In this document: positions 1 through 7,713 of the stretch, in pieces | How the letters are laid out: every line of letters begins with the position of its first letter | Numbering within the stretch: the first letter of the stretch is position 1 | Assembly (NCBI RefSeq): GCF_042664795.1 | Contig: NZ_JBHTBN010000004.1 | Location: 124,001-188,000, forward strand | Direction: 5' to 3' | Length of the DNA: 64,000 bases | Source of the DNA: Jejudonia soesokkakensis | Lineage (GTDB): Bacteria; Bacteroidota; Bacteroidia; Flavobacteriales; Flavobacteriaceae | Notes under the pieces: generated by a model | Told to the model about the DNA's origin: nothing | Seen by the model: the letters and a program-made list of their open reading frames with translations, nothing else | The model's database searches: none | Made by a program: the position numbers and the translations under genes

Positions 1-258
1 GCGGCTCGTTTTTCTTTTCTTATGGTCATTCCGTTGATCTTCGGAAAAATAGCCAAAGATCTTGTAGGAGGCGAGCTTACCACAGAAAGTACTAATTTCA
101 TCTCACTCGGACTAGGTTTTGCAGCAGCTTTTATCTGCGGCTTGATCGCCTGCACCTGGATGATCACGCTGGTAAAGAAGAGTAAGCTTTCCTATTTTGC
201 AGTGTATTGTGTTATTGTAGGGTTGACAGCCATAGGATTCGGATTATATTCATCGTAA
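1..258 (+). CDS. uppP: Undecaprenyl-diphosphatase, C-terminal part (5' end outside window)
   Basis: Last 85 residues of an integral membrane protein, open from base 1 without an in-frame stop. It begins AARFSFLMVIPLIFG, which matches the conserved late segment of UppP/BacA (family pattern ARFSFLLSIP), and ends with two hydrophobic helices around KLSYFAVYCVIVGLTAIGFG. UppP dephosphorylates undecaprenyl diphosphate to recycle the lipid carrier for peptidoglycan and surface glycans at the inner membrane. The catalytic loops lie upstream of the window. Its TAA stop overlaps the ATG of truB (TAATG), so the two are very likely co-transcribed and translationally coupled. The first ATG in view is internal, not the gene start. 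Confidence 0.9.
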   Translation, partial: AARFSFLMVIPLIFGKIAKDLVGGELTTESTNFISLGLGFAAAFICGLIACTWMITLVKKSKLSYFAVYCVIVGLTAIGFGLYSS

Positions 259-947
259 TGACTGGAGAAGATTACAAAAACGGACAAGTACTTTTAATCG
301 ACAAACCGTTGGGATGGACTTCTTTTCAAGTGGTGAATAAACTGCGGTATTTAATTAAGAAGCAATATGGGATTAAAAAAATAAAAGTTGGTCATGCTGG
401 CACTTTAGATCCGTTGGCGACAGGCTTACTTATTATTTGTACAGGAAAGTTTACCAAACAGATCAACACCTACCAAGCACAACATAAAGAGTACACAGGA
501 ACAATTACCTTGGGTGCTACAACACCAAGTTATGATTTGGAAACGGAAGTGGATGCTACCTTTAAAACTTCAGCGATCACCGAAACACAGATACAAGAAG
601 CAACTCATCAATTTATTGGAGATATTTTACAACAACCTCCGGTTTTTTCAGCCTTAAAGAAAGAAGGAAAACGATTATATGAATATGCCAGAGCAGGCGA
701 AGAAGTGACAATACCAAAGCGGGAAGTACATATTTTGGCCTTTGAAATCACAAATATTGAAATGCCAAATGTTGCCTTTAGAGTGGCTTGTAGTAAAGGA
801 ACCTACATCAGATCTTTAGCGCACGATTTTGGGAAAGCACTAGATAATGGAGCTCATCTTTCGGCTTTAAGACGTACTAAAATTGGAGATTTTGATGTAG
901 AGGACGCTATAAGTGTTGCTGCGTTTGAAGACCTGTTAACACGTTAA
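258..947 (+). CDS. truB: tRNA pseudouridine(55) synthase TruB
   Basis: 229 residues, the usual size for a short bacterial TruB. TruB isomerises U55 in the T-loop of tRNAs. The signature GHAGTLDPLATGLL is present, with catalytic aspartate Asp51. The N-terminus LLIDKPLGWTSFQVVNKL and the later RVACSKGTYIRSLAHDFG are also family hallmarks. The frame is open upstream to 207, but the ATG at 258, overlapping the uppP stop, gives the standard N-terminus, so I chose it. The 17 extra residues upstream look like uppP read in another frame. Confidence 0.96.
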   Translation: MTGEDYKNGQVLLIDKPLGWTSFQVVNKLRYLIKKQYGIKKIKVGHAGTLDPLATGLLIICTGKFTKQINTYQAQHKEYTGTITLGATTPSYDLETEVDATFKTSAITETQIQEATHQFIGDILQQPPVFSALKKEGKRLYEYARAGEEVTIPKREVHILAFEITNIEMPNVAFRVACSKGTYIRSLAHDFGKALDNGAHLSALRRTKIGDFDVEDAISVAAFEDLLTR

Positions 948-1007
948 AAAAGCTACAATTGGCTCGATTTATGTTGAGTTTTGACTAAAAATTAGTTTCT
1001 TGCATTC

Positions 1008-1730
1008 ATGAATTTTAACTATTCATACCGCGCATTTTTGATTACGTCGCTTCTCTTCGGAATATTCTTTCTTATTTTATACTCTATAAAATTGTCGAGT
1101 GAACCAGAAGAAGTCTATGAAAAATATGATGTTGCCTATGAGGACGAACCTGTTTTAACCGAAGAAGAAATGGAAGCGTTGGCTGCTTCAGAAGATAATT
1201 TAACTGCTATAGAAACAAATCGTGCCTACAACGAAGCAGAGAAATTTTTAAAAGAAACACAGAATACTAATGAAGATCTTTCCGCAGAAGACTTACAACG
1301 AATAATGGACGAGCTGGAAGCTGCTATTAAAAATACCGAAGGTTCAAATTCAGAAAGTATTGAAAAAGCAAAAGAGAAAATTGCCGAAACCAAAGCGCAA
1401 ATCGAAAAAAGTAATGCCCAGCAGGAAAGTGGCTCAAACGGTACCAGTAGAAAAACCACAATAAGGTATCGGTTGGTAGACCGAAAGGCCATCGCCCTTC
1501 CCAATCCTGTATATACCTGCAATGCCGGCGGAAAAATAGTTCTATCCATCGAAGTAGATGAATTGGGTTATATTACAAAAGCAACATTTAACAGAGGCTT
1601 ATCCACAACCACCAATGGGTGCTTAATTGACAGTGCTATGGAATATGCGAACAACTCGCGATTTTCTTCAAAAGCAGGAAAAGACTCCCAACTAGGTACA
1701 ATAACCTATAATTTTCCGGGACAAGGCTAG
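1008..1730 (+). CDS. TonB-like energy transducer protein
   Basis: 240 residues. One N-terminal membrane helix (about residues 10-27) is followed by an acidic, Glu/Ala/Lys-rich stretch likely to be helical or coiled coil (about 35-140). The C-terminal domain (about 150-240) contains NPVYTCNAGGKIVLSIEVD and GYITKATFNRG, which resembles the beta-alpha-beta fold of TonB C-terminal domains in Bacteroidota. Such proteins span the periplasm and may couple proton motive force to outer membrane receptors. No ExbB/ExbD lies nearby and the proline-rich linker of classic TonB is absent, so the transducer role is inference. It follows truB after 60 bases and its stop overlaps the convergent thioredoxin gene by 4 bases. 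Confidence 0.7.
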   Translation: MNFNYSYRAFLITSLLFGIFFLILYSIKLSSEPEEVYEKYDVAYEDEPVLTEEEMEALAASEDNLTAIETNRAYNEAEKFLKETQNTNEDLSAEDLQRIMDELEAAIKNTEGSNSESIEKAKEKIAETKAQIEKSNAQQESGSNGTSRKTTIRYRLVDRKAIALPNPVYTCNAGGKIVLSIEVDELGYITKATFNRGLSTTTNGCLIDSAMEYANNSRFSSKAGKDSQLGTITYNFPGQG

Positions 1731-2350
1731 GAGATAAGCTGTTTAAGATCCTGAATTGTATTTTGCCCTTTATCCTTATTGTACCATACCTGTAACTCTT
1801 GTTTAAATTCTGGTGTGAGTACTCCGTGTATCGTTTTATATTCTGCAACCATTTTACTCGCAACACTAGGTCTGGGCCCCCATGTTGCTATAAGTTTATT
1901 TGTTTTATTATTTAGGACAATTAATTTTGGAATCGATAAGCTTCCGTTGGTTAAGAACTGGTTCATTACCTCTAGATTCTCATCCCGTAGCGCAACTTTA
2001 AAGTCAATATTTTCTGAAAGGTTTGCCAATACATTCATCACAGGCATGGTTTGGGCTGCGTCACCACACCAGCTTTCGGTAAGCACTAACCATGTTTGAT
2101 TTCCTTTAAAATCTTTAAAAGCCTGGATAATTTCTTCTGAAACTTTGGTAGTTTTATCCAAACGGCGCATACGACTGTCGTTAAGCAAGGTATATTGTGA
2201 TAATGCTTCGGTTTGCTCTGGACCAGAACTGGTTCCTCTTATTACATGGTCTGCGACTAAAGCTCTGTATTCTGGATACGACATTGAATTGGCCAGGGTG
2301 TCTTTATACAATTGGAGGGTGTTGGTTCTTTTAAGTGTTATTTCTTTCAT
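1727..2350 (-). CDS. Thioredoxin family protein with WCGDA site
   Basis: 207 residues with a thioredoxin fold in the middle and C-terminal half. The active-site segment reads ESWCGDAAQTMPVM: the first cysteine (Cys95) is kept, while the second-cysteine position is Ala98. This WCGDA form is familiar from the Thioredoxin_9 group of Bacteroidota and Firmicutes. It has no signal peptide, so it is probably cytoplasmic. The later SIPKLIVLN segment holds the cis-proline loop (P after I). A single-cysteine site cannot make an internal disulfide, so it may act through mixed disulfides or a non-redox role. The ATG at 2350 gives the full N-terminus. It is monocistronic and convergent with the TonB-like gene. 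Confidence 0.85.
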   Translation of the reverse strand: MKEITLKRTNTLQLYKDTLANSMSYPEYRALVADHVIRGTSSGPEQTEALSQYTLLNDSRMRRLDKTTKVSEEIIQAFKDFKGNQTWLVLTESWCGDAAQTMPVMNVLANLSENIDFKVALRDENLEVMNQFLTNGSLSIPKLIVLNNKTNKLIATWGPRPSVASKMVAEYKTIHGVLTPEFKQELQVWYNKDKGQNTIQDLKQLIS

Positions 2351-2417
2351 AGTGGCTAAGACGCTGGGGAAGTTAAAAACTTACTATCTTTAATACGCCA
2401 ACAAAAATACAGTTTCT

Positions 2418-2981
2418 ATGTTAAAAATTAGATGTCCGTGGTGTGGTGACGACCCATTATATATTGCTTATCATGATGAAGAATGGGGCGTGCCAGTGAA
2501 AGATGATGCTACTTTGTTTGAGTTTTTATTGTTAGAAACCTTTCAGGCGGGACTGAGTTGGATTACTATTTTGAGAAAGCGAGAAAATTTCAGAAAAGCA
2601 TTTGACAATTTTGATTATAGAAAAATAGCTGGCTATGAGCAGCAAAAAATTGATAGGTTACTTCAGGATTCAGGGATTATTCGGAATAAATTAAAGGTAC
2701 ATTCGGCGGTTACAAATGCACAGGCTTTTATAAAGATTCAAGAAGAATTTGGAAGTTTCAGCAATTATATCTGGAAATTTGTAGCGGGTACACCTATTAA
2801 AAATAAACTGCAATCGATGGCTGAAGCTCCTGCAAATACTCTTTTGAGTGATACGATTAGCAAAGATTTAAAAAAACGCGGATTTAAATTTGTAGGTTCA
2901 ACGGTGGTGTATGCGCATATGCAAGCGACAGGAATGGTAAATGACCATTTAGTTTCGTGTTTTAGATATAATGAGGTATAG
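2418..2981 (+). CDS. tag: DNA-3-methyladenine glycosylase I
   Basis: 187 residues, the same size as E. coli Tag. The enzyme removes 3-methyladenine from alkylated DNA in base excision repair. The N-terminus RCPWCGDDPLYIAYHDEEWG and the C-terminus VNDHLVSCF supply the expected zinc ligands: Cys6, His19, His177 and Cys181 match Cys4, His17, His175 and Cys179 of E. coli Tag by position. ETFQAGLSWITILRKR is the conserved substrate-pocket helix. It stands alone, with a 67-base gap to the divergent thioredoxin gene and one base to the convergent gene downstream. Confidence 0.96.
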   Translation: MLKIRCPWCGDDPLYIAYHDEEWGVPVKDDATLFEFLLLETFQAGLSWITILRKRENFRKAFDNFDYRKIAGYEQQKIDRLLQDSGIIRNKLKVHSAVTNAQAFIKIQEEFGSFSNYIWKFVAGTPIKNKLQSMAEAPANTLLSDTISKDLKKRGFKFVGSTVVYAHMQATGMVNDHLVSCFRYNEV

Positions 2982-2982
2982 T

Positions 2983-3339
2983 TTAGTTACTTGCTGTAGT
3001 GGCAGTAGCCTTTTTCTTTTGCAAGTATTTATTATCGGGAGAATATTCACCTAAAGCTTTTAAAGATTGCTTGTATCTAAACTGAAGCGTAGCATCTGTA
3101 GGAGGTTCCAAGGAGAATAGTTTTTCAAACCATTTTTTAGCGTCCGCGTAATTACTTTTAAAATAGTGAGCATTTGCAAGATCCTTGTAGATTAGTGTAG
3201 TGCCAAATCCTTCTTTAACTACTTGCTCATACACCTTAGTCACATCTACATCCCGATTTACGTCACCGTTTCCTTGTGCAAAACAAAGCGTTGAAGCTAC
3301 CATGCAAAGTAAAAGAAAAAAAATTTTTTGAAATGACAT
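2983..3339 (-). CDS. Secreted TPR-like protein resembling the N-terminus of OmpA-family proteins
   Basis: 118 residues from the ATG at 3339. That start puts a classic signal peptide first (MSFQKIFFLLLCMVASTLCFA, written here only as its positions 1-21, cleavage near AQ). The frame is open to a TTG at 3369 but that would add ten polar residues before the signal. The mature part contains YKDLANAHYFKSNYADAKKW, a TPR-type helix pair. In Flavobacteriia this kind of repeat precedes the OmpA domain of gliding/T9SS-associated OmpA proteins. Here the OmpA part is absent and the protein ends in a Lys/Thr/Ala-rich tail. Function unknown; periplasmic location is inferred. Confidence 0.7.
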   Translation of the reverse strand: MSFQKIFFLLLCMVASTLCFAQGNGDVNRDVDVTKVYEQVVKEGFGTTLIYKDLANAHYFKSNYADAKKWFEKLFSLEPPTDATLQFRYKQSLKALGEYSPDNKYLQKKKATATTASN

Positions 3340-3443
3340 CTTTTGGGGTGTGTTTGATTTGGGTTTCAAATATGCTAATTGCCTGTCTAACTACCAAATA
3401 TAATCGACAAACGGTATAAAATTTAACTTTTAAAAGCTGTTTT

Positions 3444-4085
3444 TCAAGGGGTAAGGAGGGTTAAAAACTTATCCCGTGGAATCTCTTCGGCTCCTAAATT
3501 TTCCAGATGAGGTGTATAGAGTTGACAATCTATAAGGGTGTATTTTTTTTCCTTAGCATAGGCTACTAAATGGTAAAAAGCAATTTTTGAAGCTTCAGTC
3601 ACTTTACTGAACATACTTTCTCCACAAAACACTTTTTTGTCTGGAAGGTCTACTCCATACAATCCGCCTACTAGAACATCATCCTGCCAAACATCTACAG
3701 ATATTGCATGACCCGCTTTGTGAAGTTTCAAATACGCTTGTTGCATCTCTTCTGTGATCCAAGTGCCGAGCTGCCCGCTTCTTTTAATGGAGGAGCAATT
3801 TTTAATCACTTCTGAAAATGCCTTGTTAAATGTAATGGTAAAGGAATGTGTGTTTAGGGTTTTTCTGAAACTTTTAGAGATTTTAAAACGTTCAGGGAAT
3901 AAAATCATCCGTGGATCTGGGCTCCACCATAGAATGGGTTGTTTCTCATCATACCAGGGAAAGATACCCGAATTATAGGCAAGTAGTAAGCGCTCCTGTG
4001 ATAGATCTCCGCCTACAGCCAGCATCCCTTCTTCTGAAGCCAGAGAAGGGTGCGGGAACCAAAGTTGGGAGGTTAATTGATACAT
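3444..4085 (-). CDS. aat: Leucyl/phenylalanyl-tRNA-protein transferase
   Basis: 213 residues. Aat adds Leu or Phe from aminoacyl-tRNA to N-terminal Lys/Arg of proteins, marking them for ClpS/ClpAP under the N-end rule. Family motifs are clear: WFPHPSLASEEGMLAVGGDL, YNSGIFPWY, WWSPDPRM and GGLYGV plus FCGESMFS. I take the ATG at 4085. The alternative TTG at 4097 lies inside the T-run of the terminator of the gene upstream and is unlikely to be used. A 104-base gap separates it from the next minus-strand gene. Confidence 0.95.
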   Translation of the reverse strand: MYQLTSQLWFPHPSLASEEGMLAVGGDLSQERLLLAYNSGIFPWYDEKQPILWWSPDPRMILFPERFKISKSFRKTLNTHSFTITFNKAFSEVIKNCSSIKRSGQLGTWITEEMQQAYLKLHKAGHAISVDVWQDDVLVGGLYGVDLPDKKVFCGESMFSKVTEASKIAFYHLVAYAKEKKYTLIDCQLYTPHLENLGAEEIPRDKFLTLLTP

Positions 4086-4095
4086 GCTCTTAGTC

Positions 4096-4121
4096 AAAAA
4101 AAATCCCGCTATGGTGCGGGA
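4096..4121 (-). terminator. Rho-independent terminator after the DUF3127 gene
   Basis: Inverted repeat TCCCGC (4104-4109) and GCGGGA (4116-4121) with a 6-base loop. On the minus strand it is followed by a run of seven T (complement of 4097-4103). It lies 35 bases past the stop of the DUF3127 gene and just before aat. Confidence 0.85.
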
Positions 4122-4155
4122 CTTTACATTTTATATTCAATACTTAGTGACCCAT

Positions 4156-4530
4156 TTAGAAAGGTAAGTCGTCGTGATCTTCTTCATTTAGATCGTTTGC
4201 AGGCTCGAAGGCATCTGCAGGTGGCATTGGTGGCATATTGTTAGAAACAGATTGATCAATATTTTCAATCCTCCATCCTTGGATAGAGTTAAAGTATTTT
4301 GTCTCTCCCTGCGGATTAACCCACTCTCTTCCACGAAGATTAATACTTATTTTTACATTATTCCCTACTTGAAAATTGTTAAGCAAGTCAGTTTTATCCT
4401 GAACAAATTCTACCATAATGTGTTGAGGGTATTGTTCTTCTGTAGTCACTACGATCTCACGTTTTCTAAATCCGTTGTTACCAAATGTCTGCGTTTGGCC
4501 AATCATTTTTACTTTTCCTTGTATTTCCAT
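4156..4530 (-). CDS. DUF3127 family OB-fold protein with SSB-like acidic tail
   Basis: 124 residues. The N-terminal 85 or so residues (MEIQGKVKMIGQTQTFG, FRKREIVVTTEEQYPQ) match the DUF3127 family of Bacteroidota, predicted to have an OB fold like single-stranded DNA-binding proteins. A flexible Pro/Met/Asp region follows, and the protein ends DHDDLPF. That end is very close to the DDDIPF tip with which SSB recruits partner proteins. What is seen is the fold-family match and the tail; DNA binding and partner recruitment are inference. A GC hairpin (4538-4551) sits just before its start codon, and a strong terminator follows. Confidence 0.8.
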   Translation of the reverse strand: MEIQGKVKMIGQTQTFGNNGFRKREIVVTTEEQYPQHIMVEFVQDKTDLLNNFQVGNNVKISINLRGREWVNPQGETKYFNSIQGWRIENIDQSVSNNMPPMPPADAFEPANDLNEEDHDDLPF

Positions 4531-4537
4531 AATCCTT

Positions 4538-4551
4538 CCCGCGATAACGGG
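4538..4551 (-). other. Small GC hairpin in the leader of the DUF3127 gene
   Basis: CCCG (4538-4541) and CGGG (4548-4551) pair around a 6-base loop, ending 7 bases before the ATG of the DUF3127 gene. No T-run follows on the minus strand, so it is not a terminator for the flavin reductase gene downstream. It could shield the start region of the mRNA or be chance. Confidence 0.3.
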
Positions 4552-4570
4552 TTTCTTTTAAATTAAACTT

Positions 4571-5401
4571 CTATTTTGATACTAGCACATTCCAGGCTTC
4601 TGTGATGTTTCCGTCACATAAAAGTGCTTGTGCTTTTTTATGTTTTTCTTCTGAAGCTGTAAAACTTCCATTGTCATTTTTTGGGAGTACTTCTACATTT
4701 GCTAACATTCCCAAATCGTTTCCGGTTAAGATTTTACTTAGCCGGATGGCTTCAGGTAATGAATCCACACCAATCCCTAAGGTAGTGAGTGGTTTAGGTA
4801 CTTCAAACATACCTTCTTTAGCGCGACTATACCAATTTCCACCCATTCGGGCAACGGTATCAATTTTATAGGGATCTATTTTATCTTCAGCATCCAGAAT
4901 AGCTTGGTTAATATGTAATTTCACTACCTCACAAATCACTAGATTTCCTGCACCACCTTCAGTTCCTAACGCGATCACATCTTTCACTTTACATTCAAAC
5001 TGTACGGGAGCTTCGGCAACTCTTGGTGGTTTTATTAGATCGCTGGGAGTTTCAGTAAATCCAGCTTTGGTGAATTCATTTACACCTTTGGCATATTCAG
5101 TAGAAGACAAGGACATTTGTTGTACCATCGAATGGCTCACGATATTGATCACTACTTCTTTCGTATCTACTACATTTTCCAGCGTATGTTTTGTAGTGTT
5201 ATCACGTACTCTTCTCGCCGGTGAAAAGATCATAATTGGTGGCTTTGCGCTAAAAACATTAAAGAAACTGTAAGGCGAAAGGTTTACTTGTCCGTTAGCA
5301 TTAACAGTACTGGCAAAACATATGGGACGTGGTGAAACAGCACCTAAAAGGTAGCCGTGTAAACGTCCTGTGCTTAAATCTTTAGGCTCAAATGAAATCA
5401 T
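4571..5401 (-). CDS. Flavin reductase family protein
   Basis: 276 residues. The N-terminal two thirds carry the FMN-binding split-barrel of the flavin reductase family: GYLLGAVSPRPICFAST, LSPYSFFNVFSAKPPIMIFS, then FECKVKDVIALGTEGGAGNL. Such proteins bind FMN and reduce it, or use it on small substrates, in the cytoplasm. The C-terminal about 70 residues add a helical extension often seen in the flavobacterial form. It is separated by 96 bases from the divergent histidine kinase. The ATG at 5401 gives the typical N-terminus. Substrate unknown. Confidence 0.85.
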   Translation of the reverse strand: MISFEPKDLSTGRLHGYLLGAVSPRPICFASTVNANGQVNLSPYSFFNVFSAKPPIMIFSPARRVRDNTTKHTLENVVDTKEVVINIVSHSMVQQMSLSSTEYAKGVNEFTKAGFTETPSDLIKPPRVAEAPVQFECKVKDVIALGTEGGAGNLVICEVVKLHINQAILDAEDKIDPYKIDTVARMGGNWYSRAKEGMFEVPKPLTTLGIGVDSLPEAIRLSKILTGNDLGMLANVEVLPKNDNGSFTASEEKHKKAQALLCDGNITEAWNVLVSK

Positions 5402-5497
5402 ATTACAAAGGTAGCTAATTAGAAAAGGCTGTAAAAATTACGAAAGACAATAATAGTAATATATTTACTTTATATATTTAGCCTTTAAATTTCTTCT

Positions 5498-6664
5498 ATG
5501 TTTAGCAAAACGACTTTGAATCGTTGGATTTTTATTATCATTTCTTTTTTCATAATTACATTGATTCTGTGGAATACGTCTTTGCTTTTTGATCAATTAA
5601 AAGAAAATGAACGTGCAAAAATGCAGTTATGGGCAAGTGCTCAACAGGAGTTGCAGGAAATTCAGTTAAGTGCAAATTCTGAGCTAAGTGACGTCGTATT
5701 GCAGGTACTCACAAGCAATACAACTACGCCTATGATTCTGCACACACATAAAGGTGATTTGTATGATGTTAGAAATATTAAAGAAACAAAGAAAGACTCA
5801 ATACAATTGCGCGCTGCACGTAAAGCAATGGCAGAACAATTCTCTCAGGAATATAAACCCTTAGAAATAACATTTCAGGAGGAAGTGTTAACGACGATAT
5901 ATTATGGAAACTCACCACTCATTAGAAGTTTAAAATATTATCCTGCAATTTTAATTTTAATCCTCCTCTTATGCTTTGCAGTGATGTATTTCTTTTATAA
6001 AACATCTAAATCATCTGAACAAAACAAATTATGGGCAGGGATGGCCAAAGAAACAGCACACCAGATTGGAACTCCGCTATCTTCTCTAGTGGGCTGGACA
6101 GAGATTTTAAAAACTGAAAATGTTGATCCAGATTATATTGTGGAAATGGAAAAAGACATTGACCGTTTAAAAACAATCACAGAACGATTTTCTAAAGTTG
6201 GCTCGATTCCTACACTGGAAAAGAAAGATATAGTTAAAGAAACTAAGGAAGCCTACGAGTATCTTAAGAGAAGAAGTTCAAAATTAATTCAGTTTAGTAT
6301 TGACACTCCATCTAAACCTCTTTATGTAAATTTGAATGAGCAATTGTATGGTTGGGTAATTGAAAACCTTGTTAAAAATGGAATTGATGCCATGAAAGGA
6401 AAAGGAGACATACATATCTCAATTTCTTCCAATTCAAAAAATGCTTTTATTAGCATCACAGATACCGGAAAAGGGATCCCGAAAAGCAAGCATAAACATA
6501 TTTTTAGACCTGGGTATACTACTAAAAAAAGAGGGTGGGGTTTAGGGTTATCCCTAGCAAAAAGAATAGTAGACGAATATCACAATGGAAAAATAAAAGT
6601 TTCAAAAAGTGCTCCAGGCAAAGGAACCACTATAGAAATTTCACTCCGATTGGTGCAAGATTAA
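5498..6664 (+). CDS. Membrane sensor histidine kinase
   Basis: 388 residues. Two membrane helices (about 11-31 and 146-168) enclose a short extracytoplasmic sensor region of about 110 residues. The dimerisation/phosphoacceptor helix follows directly, without a clear HAMP linker, with ETAHQIGTPLSSL and phosphorylation site His188. The ATPase domain shows the N box (NLVKNGIDAMKG), the G1 box (DTGKGIP) and the G2 box (GWGLGLSLAKRI). No response regulator is adjacent, so it is an orphan kinase here. Its stop lies 3 bases from the convergent HIT gene. Signal unknown. Confidence 0.9.
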   Translation: MFSKTTLNRWIFIIISFFIITLILWNTSLLFDQLKENERAKMQLWASAQQELQEIQLSANSELSDVVLQVLTSNTTTPMILHTHKGDLYDVRNIKETKKDSIQLRAARKAMAEQFSQEYKPLEITFQEEVLTTIYYGNSPLIRSLKYYPAILILILLLCFAVMYFFYKTSKSSEQNKLWAGMAKETAHQIGTPLSSLVGWTEILKTENVDPDYIVEMEKDIDRLKTITERFSKVGSIPTLEKKDIVKETKEAYEYLKRRSSKLIQFSIDTPSKPLYVNLNEQLYGWVIENLVKNGIDAMKGKGDIHISISSNSKNAFISITDTGKGIPKSKHKHIFRPGYTTKKRGWGLGLSLAKRIVDEYHNGKIKVSKSAPGKGTTIEISLRLVQD

Positions 6665-6667
6665 TAA

Positions 6668-7063
6668 TTAGTTTTTCAAATGTGACTTTATCTGAGTTGC
6701 CGTTTCTTCAAATTCGTCCTCAGTCATAGTGACTTTATGATTAAAAGTCATTTCTTTCATGTCATTCAACGGAATTAAATGTACATGTACATGAGGAACT
6801 TCCAGCCCAATCACAGCAACACCCACTCGCTTACAGGGAATTGCCTTTTCAATAGCCAATGCCACCTTTCTAGAAAACTGCATTAATTGTAGATACATAT
6901 GTTCTCCCAAATCGAACAACTTATCGGTTTCTTCTTTAGGAACACAAAGGGTATGACCCTTCGCATTTGGGTTAATATCCAAAAATGCTATAAAATTTTC
7001 ATCCTCTGCTATTTTGTAACTAGGGATTTCTCCTTCAATAATTTTTGTAAATACAGTTGCCAT
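6668..7063 (-). CDS. HIT family nucleotide hydrolase (HinT-like)
   Basis: 131 residues. The histidine triad HVHVHLIPL is present near the C-terminus and the N-terminal FTKIIEGEIPSYKIAEDE matches the Hint branch. These enzymes hydrolyse AMP-lysine-type phosphoramidates and similar nucleotides in the cytoplasm. It begins one base after the greA stop, so it forms a two-gene operon with greA, an arrangement I recognise from other flavobacteria. Confidence 0.93.
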   Translation of the reverse strand: MATVFTKIIEGEIPSYKIAEDENFIAFLDINPNAKGHTLCVPKEETDKLFDLGEHMYLQLMQFSRKVALAIEKAIPCKRVGVAVIGLEVPHVHVHLIPLNDMKEMTFNHKVTMTEDEFEETATQIKSHLKN

Positions 7064-7064
7064 G

Positions 7065-7541
7065 TTACTCTCTTGAAATTTCTAAGATGTCAAACTTCAT
7101 AATCCCGTTTGGCACTTGTATTTCGGCAACATCGCCAACTTTTTTGCCCAACAAGCCTTTTCCAATGGGTGAATCGACAGATATTTTACCTGCTTTTAAA
7201 TCGGCTTCACTTTGCGCCACGAGCTTATAGGTCATTTGTGCACCATTTGTTTGGTTCTTGATTTTTACGGTACTATGTATAAGTGCTTTTGAAGTGTCCA
7301 ATTGTGATTCGTCTATGACACGAGCATTAGCATAAATTTCTTCCAATTTAGAAATACGCATTTCTAGCATACCCTGTGCTTCTTTAGCTGCATCATATTC
7401 AGCATTCTCACTTAAATCTCCTTTGTCTCTGGCCTCTGCAATTGCCTGAGAAGCTTTCGGTCTTTCAACATCTTTAAGTTGATTGAGCTCTTCTTTTAAC
7501 TTTTGTAAGCCTTCTGCGGTGTAATATGATATGTTACTCAT
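7065..7541 (-). CDS. greA: Transcription elongation factor GreA
   Basis: 158 residues, standard length. GreA enters the RNA polymerase secondary channel and rescues backtracked complexes by stimulating transcript cleavage. The N-terminal coiled coil (to about residue 75) carries ARDKGDLSENAEYDAAKE, whose acidic DLSENAEY tip is the catalytic loop. The C-terminal FKBP-like domain contains VDSPIGKGLLGKKVGD. Its leader contains a terminator-like hairpin (7618-7643) right after a candidate promoter box, discussed as a finding. The HIT gene follows in the same operon. Confidence 0.96.
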   Translation of the reverse strand: MSNISYYTAEGLQKLKEELNQLKDVERPKASQAIAEARDKGDLSENAEYDAAKEAQGMLEMRISKLEEIYANARVIDESQLDTSKALIHSTVKIKNQTNGAQMTYKLVAQSEADLKAGKISVDSPIGKGLLGKKVGDVAEIQVPNGIMKFDILEISRE

Positions 7542-7617
7542 AGCGTCATTATTTAATCGTATTAATTAGTATTTCTGAAATCTTCAAAACATCCATCCTT
7601 CTAGTTTTCTGAAATGC

Positions 7618-7643
7618 AAAAAATCCCATACGGGACGGGATTT
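7618..7643 (-). terminator. Terminator-like hairpin in the greA leader
   Basis: AAATCCC (7621-7627) and GGGATTT (7637-7643) pair around a 9-base loop. On the minus strand the stem ends in a run of six T (complement of 7618-7623). No minus-strand gene ends here: the next thing downstream on that strand is greA at 7541. It is therefore either a leader attenuator of greA or a relic. Confidence 0.6.
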
Positions 7644-7650
7644 ATTTATT

Positions 7651-7658
7651 CAAATATA
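7651..7658 (-). promoter_or_regulatory. Candidate -7 promoter box for greA
   Basis: TATATTTG on the minus strand fits the Bacteroidota -7 consensus TAnnTTTG exactly. No good -33 TTG is found at 19 bases. Transcription would start just before the hairpin at 7643. Confidence 0.4.
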
Positions 7659-7686
7659 CAAAAAAATAGATTTCCACGTTATATTG

Positions 7687-7694
7687 TACTTTTG
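7687..7694 (+). promoter_or_regulatory. Candidate -7 promoter box for the Rieske-like lipoprotein gene
   Basis: TACTTTTG fits TAnnTTTG exactly and lies 19 bases before the ATG at 7714. It argues for that ATG rather than the upstream TTG at 7684. No clear -33 element. Confidence 0.45.
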
Positions 7695-7713
7695 TATTTA
7701 TAATAAGACCTCC

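Noticed and set aside
207..257. Upstream extension of truB
   Set aside because: The first 17 codons overlap uppP and carry no TruB similarity; the ATG at 258 gives the standard start.
4086..4097. TTG start of aat four codons upstream
   Set aside because: It lies in the T-run of the upstream terminator and adds only four residues without conservation.
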